Of a DNA stretch of 64,000 nt, positions 9,360 to 18,143 are shown one piece after another (within the stretch, counting starts at the first letter, position 1; each line of letters starts with the position of its first letter). The translations under genes and the position numbers were made by a program. The stretch is from Hymenobacter aquaticus (GTDB lineage: Bacteria; Bacteroidota; Bacteroidia; Cytophagales; Hymenobacteraceae). The notes under the pieces were generated by a model. That model ran no database searches and was not told the DNA's origin. It saw only the letters and a list, made by a program, of their open reading frames with translations. Where the stretch lies: NCBI RefSeq assembly GCF_004765605.1, contig NZ_SRLC01000001.1, positions 558,001-622,000 of the forward strand. Reading direction: 5' to 3'.

Positions 9360-10118
9360 TCAGCCCTCATTCTTAATTCTTAATTGATCCAACGCCCGCA
9401 CCACGTCTTCCGGCGTGTCGATGCCCAGGGTGGCGGCGGTGGTTTCGGCGGTCTGGATGTGGTAGCCGTTTTCCAGCCACCGCAGCTGCTCCAGCGACTC
9501 GGCCAGCTCCAGCGGGGAAGGCGGCAGGCGGGTCAGCTCGGCCAGGATATCGGGGCGGTAGGCGTAGAGGCCAATGTGGCGCAAGTAGCGGTGGTGCTGC
9601 AGCCACTGCTCCTGCGGGTGGTTGCGCTGGTAAGGCAGGGGGTGGCGGCTGAAGTACAGGGCCTGCCCGCGGGTGTCGAGCACCACCTTGGGCATGTGGG
9701 GGCTAAACAGCTCCTCCCGCGTCTCGACCGGCTTCACCAGCGTGGCCAGCTGGGTGCGCGGGTCGGCTTCAAACAGGGCAATCAAGGCGTTGATCTGCTC
9801 GGGCAGGATAAACGGCTCGTCGCCCTGGATGTTGATGATGCAGTCGGCCGACGCGTCGAGCTGGCAGTAGGCGTCGAACACCCGGTCGGTGCCGCTGGGG
9901 TGGTCGGGCGAGGTCAGGAAGGCCTCGCCGCCGAAAGCCCGCACGTGGTCCAGAATCCGCTCGTCGTCGGTGGCCACCACCACCCGGCTCAGGCGGGCTA
10001 GGCGGGCCTGCTCCACCACGCGCTGAATCATGGTTTTGCCGCCCAGGTCGGTCAGGGGCTTGCCGGGCAGGCGGGTAGAAGCATAGCGGGCGGGAATAAT
10101 GCCAATGGCGTTGAGCAT
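9360..10118 (-). CDS. kdsB: 3-deoxy-manno-octulosonate cytidylyltransferase
   Basis: 252 residues from ATG 10118. An upstream in-frame start would add 11 residues without similarity. KdsB activates Kdo with CTP to CMP-Kdo for lipopolysaccharide inner core synthesis in the cytosol. The nucleotide-binding N-terminus IPARYASTRLPGKPL and the metal/substrate motif NIQGDEPF are present, and length fits the family (about 250). Convergent with the SUI1 gene, 45 bp apart. Its last codons overlap a short repeated ATTAAGAATTAAGAA-like stretch. Confidence 0.96.
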   Translation of the reverse strand: MLNAIGIIPARYASTRLPGKPLTDLGGKTMIQRVVEQARLARLSRVVVATDDERILDHVRAFGGEAFLTSPDHPSGTDRVFDAYCQLDASADCIINIQGDEPFILPEQINALIALFEADPRTQLATLVKPVETREELFSPHMPKVVLDTRGQALYFSRHPLPYQRNHPQEQWLQHHRYLRHIGLYAYRPDILAELTRLPPSPLELAESLEQLRWLENGYHIQTAETTAATLGIDTPEDVVRALDQLRIKNEG

Positions 10119-10377
10119 AGCGGGAGGGCAAAAAGAGCGGGAATACAGCATCGAAAGTAGGCGAAATGTAGGCTTCTACCCAATATGGCGCTAAATTGGC
10201 TAGGCCGGCTGCTGGCACGCCCGGCGGGAGCGGCAAACCCGGCTCCGGCCAAACGGTACCCGTCGTAGCCAGTCTGCTCCAGGATTATTTATTTATCTTT
10301 CGGCTGCGTTTATGCTGCTGGCAGCGTGCCATCCGTCTCGTTTTTCGCTCGTTGCCTGTTTTTCGCGCCCTGTCCGT

Positions 10378-11343
10378 ATGACCCGCTTTTCTTTGCTGCT
10401 TGCCGCCTGCGTGTTCGGTAGCCTTTCTGCTTCGGCCGCCGTTCGTCCCGTTCTCCTGCCCGATTCCATCGGGGTTGAATACCGGAATAATAAAGTTTTG
10501 ATCAAGCACCGCGTCGCGCCCGGCGAAACCCTCTACGGGCTCAGCCGCCGCTACAAAGTGCCCGTCGACCAGATTGTGGAAGCCAACCCCAAGCTGGAAG
10601 GCACCCTCGTAACCGGCCAGATCGTGCTGGTGCCGCGCAACCGGGTGGTGATGAACACCACCGCCGCGGCCAAAGCCCCGGCTCCCCCGGCCGCTGCTCC
10701 CGCCGCCACCCGCGACCTGACCACCGACGCCCGGGGCAACAAAACCTACAAAGTGGAAAAAGGCCAGACCCTGTTTTCCATTGCCCGCCGCTTCAACACG
10801 ACCCCCGACGCCCTGGCCCGGCTCAACAAGCTGCCCGACAACGCCGGCGTGAAAGTAGGGCAGGTGCTCATCGTGGTGCCCGCCGGCGGCAACGCGGCCC
10901 CGGAACCAGTCGTAGCCGCCGCGCCCGCCCCGAAAACCCCGGCCCCCACGAACCGCCCCGAGCGGGTCGAGGAGCCCGACCGGGACAAAGACCGGGAGGC
11001 CACGCCGGCCGCCGTGACGCCGGCCGCCCCGGCTAAAGAAGAAGACCGGGTGCCCGAGCGGGCCAGTGAGATTGTGCGCAAAGTCACGGAAGGCGGCCTG
11101 GCGGCCATCATCGAGGGCGGCGGCACCGACAAATACCTGGCCCTGCACAAAACCGCGCCGGTGGGCACCATTATGCAGGTGCGCAACATCATGAACGGGC
11201 AGTCGGTGTACGTGCGCGTGATTGGGCAGCTGCCCGACACGGGCGAAAACAGCAACATCCTGGTGCGCCTCTCGCGCCGGGCCGTGCAGAAGCTGGCCAC
11301 CCCCGATTCGCGCTTCCGCGTGGAAACCTCGTACGTGCCGTAG
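10378..11343 (+). CDS. LysM (x2) and RlpA-like DPBB cell-wall protein
   Basis: 321 residues from ATG 10378, chosen because a signal peptide (MTRFSLLLAACVFGSLSASA) follows at once; the frame is open 66 bases further upstream. Two LysM repeats: about residues 40-80 (HRVAPGETLYGLSRRYKV) and 124-165 (YKVEKGQTLFSIARRFN), separated by Ala/Pro linkers. After a charged Pro-rich linker comes a double-psi beta-barrel-like domain (about 240-321) with YLALHKTAPVGTIMQVRN and VRVIGQLPDT, as in RlpA-type proteins. It should bind peptidoglycan in the periplasm. Whether it cleaves glycan is unclear. Confidence 0.9.
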   Translation: MTRFSLLLAACVFGSLSASAAVRPVLLPDSIGVEYRNNKVLIKHRVAPGETLYGLSRRYKVPVDQIVEANPKLEGTLVTGQIVLVPRNRVVMNTTAAAKAPAPPAAAPAATRDLTTDARGNKTYKVEKGQTLFSIARRFNTTPDALARLNKLPDNAGVKVGQVLIVVPAGGNAAPEPVVAAAPAPKTPAPTNRPERVEEPDRDKDREATPAAVTPAAPAKEEDRVPERASEIVRKVTEGGLAAIIEGGGTDKYLALHKTAPVGTIMQVRNIMNGQSVYVRVIGQLPDTGENSNILVRLSRRAVQKLATPDSRFRVETSYVP

Positions 11344-11352
11344 CGGCGGGCT

Positions 11353-11434
11353 GTAGCGCGAACTTTGTAGTTCGCGTCCCCGCGCCGCCGCAACGATTAT
11401 CACTCCGGCACGCGAACTACAAAGTTCGCGCTAC
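11353..11434. repeat. REPIN-like inverted repeat
   Basis: Arms 11353-11376 and 11411-11434 are perfect 24-bp inverted copies. Each arm itself contains the hairpin GCGAACT-TTGT-AGTTCGC. The element sits just after the LysM gene stop and may double as its terminator. Confidence 0.85.
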
Positions 11435-11501
11435 TACCTTCAAAGGCCGTCGATACGATGGCCTTTGAAGTTTCTAACCTCGCTCTACCTCTCTGTTTTT
11501 C

Positions 11502-12269
11502 GTGGATTCCGCGCAAATTTCTAACATCCGGGCCGTGCTGGAAGAGCGTTACCAGCGCTACAACCAGCCGGGCTTTATCGAGCACGACCCTATCCAGATT
11601 CCGCACCGCTTCACGCAGCGCCAGGACGTGGAAATCAGCGGGTTGTTTGCCGCTTTGCTGGCCTGGGGCCGGCGGCCCACCATCATCAGCAAGGTGACGG
11701 AGCTGCTGCGCCGCATGGACGACGCACCCTACCAGTTCATTACCCAGCACCAGGACGAGGATTTGAAGGGCTTGCTCGGCTTCTGCCACCGCACCTTCTG
11801 CGACACCGACCTGCTCTACTTCGTGCACTGGCTGCGCTGGTTTTACGCCGACCATAGCACGCTGGAAGACGCCTTTTTGCGCGGCGCCACCCAGCGCGAG
11901 CGGCTGGAAAACTTCCACGACCTGTTCTTCAGCCTCGACGACGCTCCGCAGCGCACCCGCAAGCACGTGGCCACGCCGGCCCGGGGCTCGGCCTGCAAGC
12001 GGGTGAACATGTACCTGCGCTGGATGGTGCGCCAGGACTCCCACGGCGTGGATTTCGGCCTCTGGACCCGCCTGCCGATGGCCGAGCTGGTGTGCCCCAT
12101 CGACGTGCACGTGGAGCGCCAGGCCCGGCAGCTGGGCCTGCTGCACCGCCCCGTCGTCGACTGGCGGGCCGCCGAGGAGCTGACCGAGAACCTGCGCCTG
12201 CTCGACCCCCACGACCCGGTGAAGTACGACTTTGCCTTATTTGGGCTGGGGGTGGAGGAAAAGCGGTAA
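11502..12269 (+). CDS. TIGR02757 (DUF2400) family protein
   Basis: 255 residues starting at GTG 11502. No in-frame ATG lies near. The text LLAWGRRPTIISKVTELLRRM, TPARGSACKRVNMYLRWMVR and CPIDVHVERQARQLGLL matches TIGR02757/DUF2400, a helix-rich family resembling HhH-type DNA glycosylase folds. Biochemical role is not established. The KR-VNMYLRWM block is where base-excision enzymes of the same superfamily carry helix-hairpin-helix contacts. It is followed 17 bp later by a membrane protein. Confidence 0.9.
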   Translation: MDSAQISNIRAVLEERYQRYNQPGFIEHDPIQIPHRFTQRQDVEISGLFAALLAWGRRPTIISKVTELLRRMDDAPYQFITQHQDEDLKGLLGFCHRTFCDTDLLYFVHWLRWFYADHSTLEDAFLRGATQRERLENFHDLFFSLDDAPQRTRKHVATPARGSACKRVNMYLRWMVRQDSHGVDFGLWTRLPMAELVCPIDVHVERQARQLGLLHRPVVDWRAAEELTENLRLLDPHDPVKYDFALFGLGVEEKR

Positions 12270-12286
12270 CTGTTAAGGCTTGAATT

Positions 12287-12961
12287 ATGCGCGTATATAC
12301 TGTTCGAGTGCTGCGAGGGTGGCTTACAGCTGGAATTATACTTGGGCTGCTACTGCTGGTTGGAGTCGGCATTTGGGTGATTAGCCTACTACCCAAGCAA
12401 TCTGGTATGGGCCTGTTGCTGCTCATCTTGCTGTTCACCATGCCATGGCTGTTAGGCTACTGGCTTATCAAGAAGTTTGCGGTAAAAGAAATAGAGGTAA
12501 CCGTTGGGCCTGATGCGCTGCAGATACACTCCGCTGACTCGGCTACCGCGCAGCATGTCCTCCTTAGCGAGATTATTTCGTACGGGTATCAGGAGTTCAA
12601 CGATGCCAGGCAACTAGTGCTCCGGCTGCAGAGCGGAAAAAAGGTCAAGATCGGGCGGAATGACATGTGGGGCAAAGGTGATGACTTCTTGGCGTTGGTC
12701 CGGCATTTTGAGGACCAGCACGCTACTGCGGTGGCCGCTGGTGGAGCAGCTCATCATATTCAGCGCGAGAAAACTTTCTTCGAAAAGCCAGTGGCAAATG
12801 TGGTCGGCTGGGTGCTGGTAGCCGGGTTGGTTTATTTCAGCTGGTACCTATCCCAGAACGGTGTCAGGGACGGGAAATGGGGGGCTGTCTGCCTGATATA
12901 CGGTAATGGGCTGGCCTATTGGGGGGCTTTATTTGCGGCCCGCAGCAAGAGCAACGCTTAA
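12287..12961 (+). CDS. membrane protein with PH-like middle domain (1 of 2)
   Basis: 224 residues. Two transmembrane helices near the N-terminus (about 12-33 and 41-62), a soluble stretch of about 100 residues with alternating beta strands (KEIEVTVGPDALQIH, VLRLQSGKKVKIG) ending in a helix, and two C-terminal helices (about 170-190, 200-218). This helix-PH-like-helix plan is repeated by the next gene 10 bp away, so the two are probably diverged duplicates. Function unknown. GC content is lower than neighbours. Confidence 0.75.
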   Translation: MRVYTVRVLRGWLTAGIILGLLLLVGVGIWVISLLPKQSGMGLLLLILLFTMPWLLGYWLIKKFAVKEIEVTVGPDALQIHSADSATAQHVLLSEIISYGYQEFNDARQLVLRLQSGKKVKIGRNDMWGKGDDFLALVRHFEDQHATAVAAGGAAHHIQREKTFFEKPVANVVGWVLVAGLVYFSWYLSQNGVRDGKWGAVCLIYGNGLAYWGALFAARSKSNA

Positions 12962-12970
12962 TAGCCCCCC

Positions 12971-13648
12971 GTGGAAAATCAATTCGACTTGTTGCTAATC
13001 GACCAGCGCAAGGCCGGGTGGCTCACGTTGGGCTGGCTGGCCTTGGCCCTGGGCGCTATGCTGGGCCTGTTCTATTCCCTGTCCCACGCCAGCGGCGCTA
13101 TGCAGCTGGTATGGCTGAGCGTGGCGGTGGGTACATTATATGGGTTGTTCCGGCTTGTTCAAGCCCAGACCCGCCAGCCCGCTCGTATTATCGTTTCGGA
13201 GGAGAAGTTGTCGGTACGAAACCGGGCTACCGGCCAGGAAATGCTCCTGCCGTTTGAGGCTATTGCTACGTGCCGTTTCGTGGTCGGCAAAGGAAGCCTG
13301 GGGCTTCAACTCAAGCTAAAAGATGGCTCCCGACTTTCCCTGGGTAGTAAAGACTATGTTCCGTTCAGCGCCATGGTGCGCCGGCTCAGGGCCAATACGG
13401 AACGTTACCAGCAAACGCATTCTGGCGCTGCGGCCGGGCAGTGGGTTGATGCGTACTGGGGCAGCCGGGTAGCCACCGTGTGGCTGGGTATCTATGCCCT
13501 GCTGCTGGCCGCTTTTGCCTGCTTCGCCATCTGGTATTATCAGTCGGCCGATGGCAGCGGCTCAGCCTTGTTCTTCCTCGTGCTGCTGATTGTAGGTTTT
13601 TTGCTGTATGTGGCCGGCTGGTATGCCACCCGCTCTCAGCGCCGCTAA
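12971..13648 (+). CDS. membrane protein with PH-like middle domain (2 of 2)
   Basis: 225 residues starting at GTG 12971, 10 bp after the preceding gene. Two N-terminal helices (about 15-36, 43-62), a beta-rich soluble segment (RIIVSEEKLSVRNR, LQLKLKDGSRLSLGSKDY) ending in a helix, then two C-terminal helices. Same architecture as the upstream gene but low direct identity. I recognise no named family beyond a bacterial PH-like fold, which is an inference from strand pattern. Likely co-transcribed with its partner. Confidence 0.75.
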   Translation: MENQFDLLLIDQRKAGWLTLGWLALALGAMLGLFYSLSHASGAMQLVWLSVAVGTLYGLFRLVQAQTRQPARIIVSEEKLSVRNRATGQEMLLPFEAIATCRFVVGKGSLGLQLKLKDGSRLSLGSKDYVPFSAMVRRLRANTERYQQTHSGAAAGQWVDAYWGSRVATVWLGIYALLLAAFACFAIWYYQSADGSGSALFFLVLLIVGFLLYVAGWYATRSQRR

Positions 13649-13759
13649 TACCTGCGTCTACATTTCTTCGCTAATTATTAACCCGCGCGAATCTTTCGCC
13701 TCGCCGCAGATGTTTACTTTTACACTCCTTCCCAATACCCTCAATACCCACTACCGAGT

Positions 13760-16183
13760 TTGATTCTTCCTTCTAATTTCGAGCAGAAAATCGGCTTCGC
13801 GCAGTTGCGCGAGATGCTGGAAAGCTTGTGCCTGAGTGCCCTGGGCCGCCAGTTCGTGGCCAAAATGCAGTTCCAGAGCAAGCACGACCAGCTGGAAAAG
13901 CTGCTGCTGCAAACCGACGAGTTCCGCGCCCTGCTGCTGTCGGGCGCCGACTTCCCCAGCCAGCACTACCACGACGTGCACCCCCACCTGGTGCGCGCCA
14001 GCCTGCCCGGCGCCTACCTCGACGTACCGGCGTTTTTCGCCGTGAAAATGTCGCTGCGCACCATCCGCCAGGCCCTGACGTTTTTTACCCACGCCGAGGA
14101 AACGCTGTATCCTACGCTGCGCCTGCTGGGCATCGGCGTGCAGGTCGACCGTAACCTGCTGGCGGCCCTGGACAAGGTGGTGGACGACGAAGGCCAGGTG
14201 CGCGACAACGCCTCGCCGCTGCTTTCCCAGCTGCGCCAGGAGCTGATCAACCGCCAGGGCATGCTGCGCAAGCAGATTGCCGGCATCCTGCGCCACGCCA
14301 AAACCGAAGGCTGGGTGCCCGGCGACGCCGAGCCCACCATCCGCGGCGGCCGCCTGGTGCTGCCCGTCATTGCTGAGCACAAGCGCCGCGTGAAGGGCCT
14401 GATCCACGACGAGTCGGCCTCGGGGCAGACGGTGTTTATCGAGCCGGAAGCCGTGTTCGAGCTCAACAACGACATCAAGGACCTCGAAAATGCCTACCAG
14501 CGCGAGCTGATCCGCATTCTGACCCACCTGACCGACCAGCTGCGGCCCCACATTCCGGATCTGCGCCGGGCCTACCAGTACCTGGGTTTGCTCGACTTCA
14601 TCCGGGCCAAAGCCCTGCTGGCGGGCCGCCTGGAAGCTACGCTGCCCGTGTTGCACCCCCGCCCCCTGATTCAGTGGAAAAAGGTGCGGCACCCGCTGCT
14701 GTACCTGTCCTTCCGGGAGCACTTCAAGGATAACCCGCGCGAAGTGGTGCCCCTGGATATGGAGCTGAATCCCGACCAGCGCATCCTGCTGATTTCGGGC
14801 CCGAACGCCGGGGGTAAGTCGGTGAGCATGAAGACGGTGGGTCTGGTGCAGTACATGCTGCAGTGCGGCCTGCTCATCCCGGCCGGCGACGGTTCGGAGG
14901 CCGGCGTGTTCGACGATATTTTCCTCGACATCGGCGACGAGCAAAGCCTGGAAAACGACCTGAGTACGTACTCGTCGCACCTGCTGAGCATGAAGCAGTT
15001 CGTGACCCTGGCCGGCAAGCGCAGCCTGGTGCTCATCGACGAGTTTGGCACCGGCACCGAGCCGGCCCTGGGCGGCGCCATTGCCGAGGCCGTGCTCGAC
15101 CAGCTCAACCGGGCCCGCAGCTTCGGCGTGATTACCACCCACTACACCAACCTGAAGAACTTTGCCGAGCGCACGCCCGGCATCGTGAACGGGGCCATGC
15201 GCTACGACCCCGAGCAGCTGCAGCCGCTCTACCGCCTCGAAATCGGGAAGCCGGGCTCGTCGTTTGCCATCGAAATTGCCCGCAAGATCGGCTTGCCCAA
15301 GCAGATTGTGGAGCGGGCCACCCAGCTCGTGGGCAAGGACAAAATCCGCTACGACCGGCTGCTGGAAGGGCTGGAAAAGGAAAAGGCCGACCTGGAGCAG
15401 CGCAACGCGGAAGCTGCCAAGGCCGAGCGCCGCATGAAAAAAGCCGCCCAGGAGTACCAGGACCTGCGCAAGCACCTCGACGAAACCACGCTGGAAGTGC
15501 TGCGCAACGCCAAGGCCCAGGCCAAGCTGCTGCTCAAAGACACCAACCAGCAGATTGAGGCCACCATTGCCGAAATCCGCTCGAACCAGGCCGACAAGGA
15601 AAAGACCAAGGACGCCCGGCAGAAGCTCGACACCTTCGTGCGCGAAAAGCTCCAGATGGAGCCGCCCAAGCCCAAAGCCAGCCGCGAAGCCGCCGACCCC
15701 AAAACCCTCAAGCCCGGCGACAAAGTGGCCCTCATCGGCCAGGATGGCTACGGCGAGCTGATCAGCATCAAAGGCAAAACCGCCGAGGTACTCTTTGGCG
15801 GCATGAAAACCATCGTCAAGGCCAGTCAGCTGGAAAAAGTGGGCCGGGCCGAAATCCGGGAGCGGGAGAAAAAGGCTGAAAAAGCCAGCTTCAGCTCCTC
15901 GGCCTCCCTGGGCATGGACCTGACCGGCCGCATGGCCAACTTCAGCCCCGTGCTCGACCTGCGCGGCGAGCGGGCCGAAGACGCCCTGCAAAAGGTCATG
16001 GCCTTCGTCGACGACGCGGTGATGCTGGGTATTCCGGAAATCAAGTTCCTGCACGGCCGCGGCAACGGGGTGCTGCGCCAGGTGGTGCGCGACTACCTGC
16101 ACCGGGTGCGGGCTGCCGCCAGCGTCGCCGACGAGCACGCCGACCGGGGCGGGGATGGGGCCACCGTAGCCGTGCTGAAGTAG
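13760..16183 (+). CDS. mutS2: MutS2 endonuclease
   Basis: 807 residues with a TTG start at 13760. The start gives (M)ILPSNFEQKIGF, the conserved opening, and no in-frame ATG lies upstream. MutS core and clamp (about 1-330), ATPase with Walker A GPNAGGKS (347-354) and IDEFGTGTEP, a coiled-coil linker (about 520-640), a KOW-like beta segment, and a C-terminal Smr nuclease domain from about 732 (LDLRGERAED, HGRGNGVL). MutS2 is linked to suppression of recombination and, in other bacteria, to rescue of collided ribosomes. An unknown gene follows 3 bp after its stop. Confidence 0.97.
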   Translation: MILPSNFEQKIGFAQLREMLESLCLSALGRQFVAKMQFQSKHDQLEKLLLQTDEFRALLLSGADFPSQHYHDVHPHLVRASLPGAYLDVPAFFAVKMSLRTIRQALTFFTHAEETLYPTLRLLGIGVQVDRNLLAALDKVVDDEGQVRDNASPLLSQLRQELINRQGMLRKQIAGILRHAKTEGWVPGDAEPTIRGGRLVLPVIAEHKRRVKGLIHDESASGQTVFIEPEAVFELNNDIKDLENAYQRELIRILTHLTDQLRPHIPDLRRAYQYLGLLDFIRAKALLAGRLEATLPVLHPRPLIQWKKVRHPLLYLSFREHFKDNPREVVPLDMELNPDQRILLISGPNAGGKSVSMKTVGLVQYMLQCGLLIPAGDGSEAGVFDDIFLDIGDEQSLENDLSTYSSHLLSMKQFVTLAGKRSLVLIDEFGTGTEPALGGAIAEAVLDQLNRARSFGVITTHYTNLKNFAERTPGIVNGAMRYDPEQLQPLYRLEIGKPGSSFAIEIARKIGLPKQIVERATQLVGKDKIRYDRLLEGLEKEKADLEQRNAEAAKAERRMKKAAQEYQDLRKHLDETTLEVLRNAKAQAKLLLKDTNQQIEATIAEIRSNQADKEKTKDARQKLDTFVREKLQMEPPKPKASREAADPKTLKPGDKVALIGQDGYGELISIKGKTAEVLFGGMKTIVKASQLEKVGRAEIREREKKAEKASFSSSASLGMDLTGRMANFSPVLDLRGERAEDALQKVMAFVDDAVMLGIPEIKFLHGRGNGVLRQVVRDYLHRVRAAASVADEHADRGGDGATVAVLK

Positions 16184-16186
16184 CCG

Positions 16187-16663
16187 ATGTTTGTCAGCCA
16201 GCCCCAGCACTTTGCGTATCGCAGCAACCTGTCGGCCGAAGCCTTGCGCGCTTCGGCCGACGAGTTTATTGCCCAGCAGGGCGGCCCGCTACACCCGAAC
16301 GTGTACTCCGCCAGCTGGCAATCGGCGACGGTACTTGAGCTAATGCCCAAGGGGGCCTTGCACGGACTCAAACATACCGGCCGGCAACGGGCCACGCTCG
16401 AGTTGCGGCCCGCTGCCACCGGCACGGAAGCACACCTGACCGTGTATCCGGCCACCTCCCTATCCACGCTGTTCTACGGCATCATCGTGGTGGCCCTGTG
16501 GTCGGGCTTTTCCTGTCTGCGGCACAGCCACTGCGTGCACGTGGGAATTAGCGCGGGCTTTGGCGTGCTAGGCACGGGCGCGCTACGGGTCCTGCACCAG
16601 GCCTCAACCAGGCTGCTGCGGCAGGATTTGGAACGCAGCTTCCAGCTCACGAAGCTTGCTTAG
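16187..16663 (+). CDS. hypothetical protein after mutS2
   Basis: 158 residues. Starts 3 bp after the mutS2 stop, so probably co-transcribed. The N-terminal 95 residues look soluble and alpha/beta (ALRASADEFIAQQGG, ATLELRPAATGTEAHLTVYP). Then come a clear transmembrane helix (TLFYGIIVVALWSGFSCL) and a second, weaker hydrophobic segment. No family recognised. Confidence 0.6.
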   Translation: MFVSQPQHFAYRSNLSAEALRASADEFIAQQGGPLHPNVYSASWQSATVLELMPKGALHGLKHTGRQRATLELRPAATGTEAHLTVYPATSLSTLFYGIIVVALWSGFSCLRHSHCVHVGISAGFGVLGTGALRVLHQASTRLLRQDLERSFQLTKLA

Positions 16664-16672
16664 ATAGACAAC

Positions 16673-16838
16673 GAAGCTGTTCAGAAAATCGCCCGAAACT
16701 CGTTAGCCCGTCATGCAGAGGCGCAGCCGAAGCATCTCGCGTGCAGTGGTAATCAAATTACTTTGGCAACGTCAGCACGCGAGATGCTTCGGCTTTCGCC
16801 TCTGCATGACGTTCCTATTTCACTTTCTAGACAGCTTT
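16673..16838. repeat. MITE-like nested inverted repeat
   Basis: Inner arms 16709-16744 and 16775-16811 are near-perfect inverted copies of about 36 bp (one small indel) containing ATGCAGAGGCG and GCATCTCGC. Outer imperfect arms start GAAGCTGTTCAGAAAA (16673) and pair with the segment ending near 16838. The GAAGCTGTT end recurs in the element at 18272. Confidence 0.8.
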
Positions 16839-16840
16839 CA

Positions 16841-16885
16841 GCACAAAAAAGGCGACTCCCGATTCGGGAGCCGCCTTTTTTGTGC
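16841..16885. terminator. bidirectional terminator
   Basis: A long A-tract/stem/T-tract palindrome (GGCG and CTCCCG paired with CGGGAG and CGCC around a short loop) between the convergent genes ending at 16663 and 16951. Confidence 0.85.
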
Positions 16886-16950
16886 TTGCCGCGGCGGAAA
16901 TTACTCTACTGCCACGCGGCTAATCTGCGTCGATTCGGGCGGCTTCGGCC

Positions 16951-17376
16951 CTACGCGGTCCGCGTCTCGCGGTGGGCTTCCAGCTGGGTTACGAAGGCCG
17001 TCACCACCTCCAGCTCGGCCTCGGTGCGGACCTCGGCCAGCTCGGCCAGGGCCTGGGCGGCCCCCGAGGCCCCGCGCAGCGCCAGCTCCTTTTGCTGGGC
17101 CACGAGGCGGGCCTGCTCGGCCTCCAGCTCCAGGCGGCGGCGCGAGGTGCCGGCGGGCAGGTCGGCTAGCTGGTCGTTCACCCCATCGAGGCGGCTCTGC
17201 ACGCCGATGAGGGTGTTTTTGGCGTTGTCGGCCCGGGTTTCGGCCTTGTCGCCGCGGTAGTCGAGGTTAATGTCGCGGTTGGTTAGGTCCTTGAGCAGGG
17301 CGCGGGCCGGGGTCAGGGCTTCGTCGCAGGCCGCTTTGGTGTCGAGGGCCGAAAAATCGAACGTGGGAACAGTCAT
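16951..17376 (-). CDS. predicted coiled-coil protein of unknown function
   Basis: 141 residues from ATG 17376. The longer open frame upstream crosses an inverted repeat and has no protein character. Highly charged and helical throughout, with heptad-like LEAEQARLVAQQKELALRG and AELAEVRTEAELEVV. No signal peptide or membrane segment. It resembles small cytoplasmic or virion-associated coiled-coil proteins, but no family is recognised. It lies 154 bp downstream of an HTH gene on the same strand, with a perfect 12-bp inverted repeat in between. Confidence 0.65.
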   Translation of the reverse strand: MTVPTFDFSALDTKAACDEALTPARALLKDLTNRDINLDYRGDKAETRADNAKNTLIGVQSRLDGVNDQLADLPAGTSRRRLELEAEQARLVAQQKELALRGASGAAQALAELAEVRTEAELEVVTAFVTQLEAHRETRTA

Positions 17377-17478
17377 AAATAGATAGAAAAGGGAAAGTGA
17401 ATAACCGGTGCCGCCACCCGGCTGCACCCGGCCCACCGCCAGCGGTGGGCCGCCCTCCTAACGCAAACGCGCAGGGGT

Positions 17479-17520
17479 ATTGTATTGCCGCTACGAAATA
17501 TTCTATAACGGCAATACAAT
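17479..17520. promoter_or_regulatory. 12-bp inverted repeat upstream of the coiled-coil gene
   Basis: ATTGTATTGCCG (17479-17490) and its exact reverse complement (17509-17520) flank an 18-nt AT-rich centre. Its position before the start at 17376 suits an operator. With no T tract it is a poor terminator. Confidence 0.55.
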
Positions 17521-17530
17521 GCCGCCCGCG

Positions 17531-18130
17531 CTATGGCTGGGCCGTTGTATGGTCTGCCGCTCTGCCGTGGGGCGTGGCGCCGCCACTGGCTGCTCCGCCG
17601 CCCAGCACGGCCAGCTCGGCGCGCAGGCCGGCGCAGGCGGCTTGCAGCAGGCGGCGGTCGGCCTGGGCGAGCGGGCCGGTCCAGTGGCCGGCCTCCAGGG
17701 CAAAGCGCGGGTCGGCGGCCAGGGTGGCGGGGGCCCCGGGGCTGGCCAGCAGCGCCAGCCGGGCCTGGCCAGCCGCCACCCGGGCGTCGACGGCGGCCAG
17801 GGCGGCCTCGGCGCGGCGCAGGGCCTGGGTGGCCTCGTGGCGGCGGGCGGCCAGGGCCGGGAGGTGGGGTGGGGGGAGCGGGGCCCCAGCCGGGGCGAGC
17901 GGCGGCGCGGCGTGGCCGGGGTCGATGGTCAGGGCCCGGCGGGTAGGGGCGGGCAGGGCCGCCAGCAGGGCCGTGAGGGCGGCCTCGGCGGCGGCCGGCA
18001 AGGGGCGGGTGCCCGCCTCGGCCTGGGCCAAGCGGGAGCGGGTGGTGCCGAGTAAGGCGGCGGCCCCGGCCTGGGTGAGGACCAGGTAGCGGCGCAGGGC
18101 GGGCAAGGGGCCGGGACGGGGCAGGCGCAT
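17531..18130 (-). CDS. HTH (XRE-like) DNA-binding protein, Ala/Pro-rich
   Basis: 199 residues from ATG 18130. A start at 18184 would make the operator coding, so the inner ATG is preferred. A helix-turn-helix occupies about residues 11-60 (RYLVLTQAGAAALLGTTRSR, then AQAEAGTRPLP), followed by a long Ala-rich helical region (about 100-190) without a recognised domain. Base composition is extremely GC-rich. Directly upstream lie four GGCGCAA/TTGCGCC half-sites in exact dyad symmetry, suggesting autoregulation. The C-terminal helices may mediate dimerisation or partner contact. Function beyond DNA binding is unknown. Confidence 0.65.
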   Translation of the reverse strand: MRLPRPGPLPALRRYLVLTQAGAAALLGTTRSRLAQAEAGTRPLPAAAEAALTALLAALPAPTRRALTIDPGHAAPPLAPAGAPLPPPHLPALAARRHEATQALRRAEAALAAVDARVAAGQARLALLASPGAPATLAADPRFALEAGHWTGPLAQADRRLLQAACAGLRAELAVLGGGAASGGATPHGRAADHTTAQP

Positions 18131-18143
18131 AGGCGGGGGGGGG

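Noticed and set aside
13710..13760. ATG at 13710 as mutS2 start
   Set aside because: It is out of frame with the MutS2 reading; the TTG at 13760 gives the conserved N-terminus.
17397..18089. Plus-strand open frames opposite the HTH gene (up to 230 codons)
   Set aside because: A/R/G-rich shadow text without any domain; the HTH reading on the minus strand is coherent and has an operator upstream.
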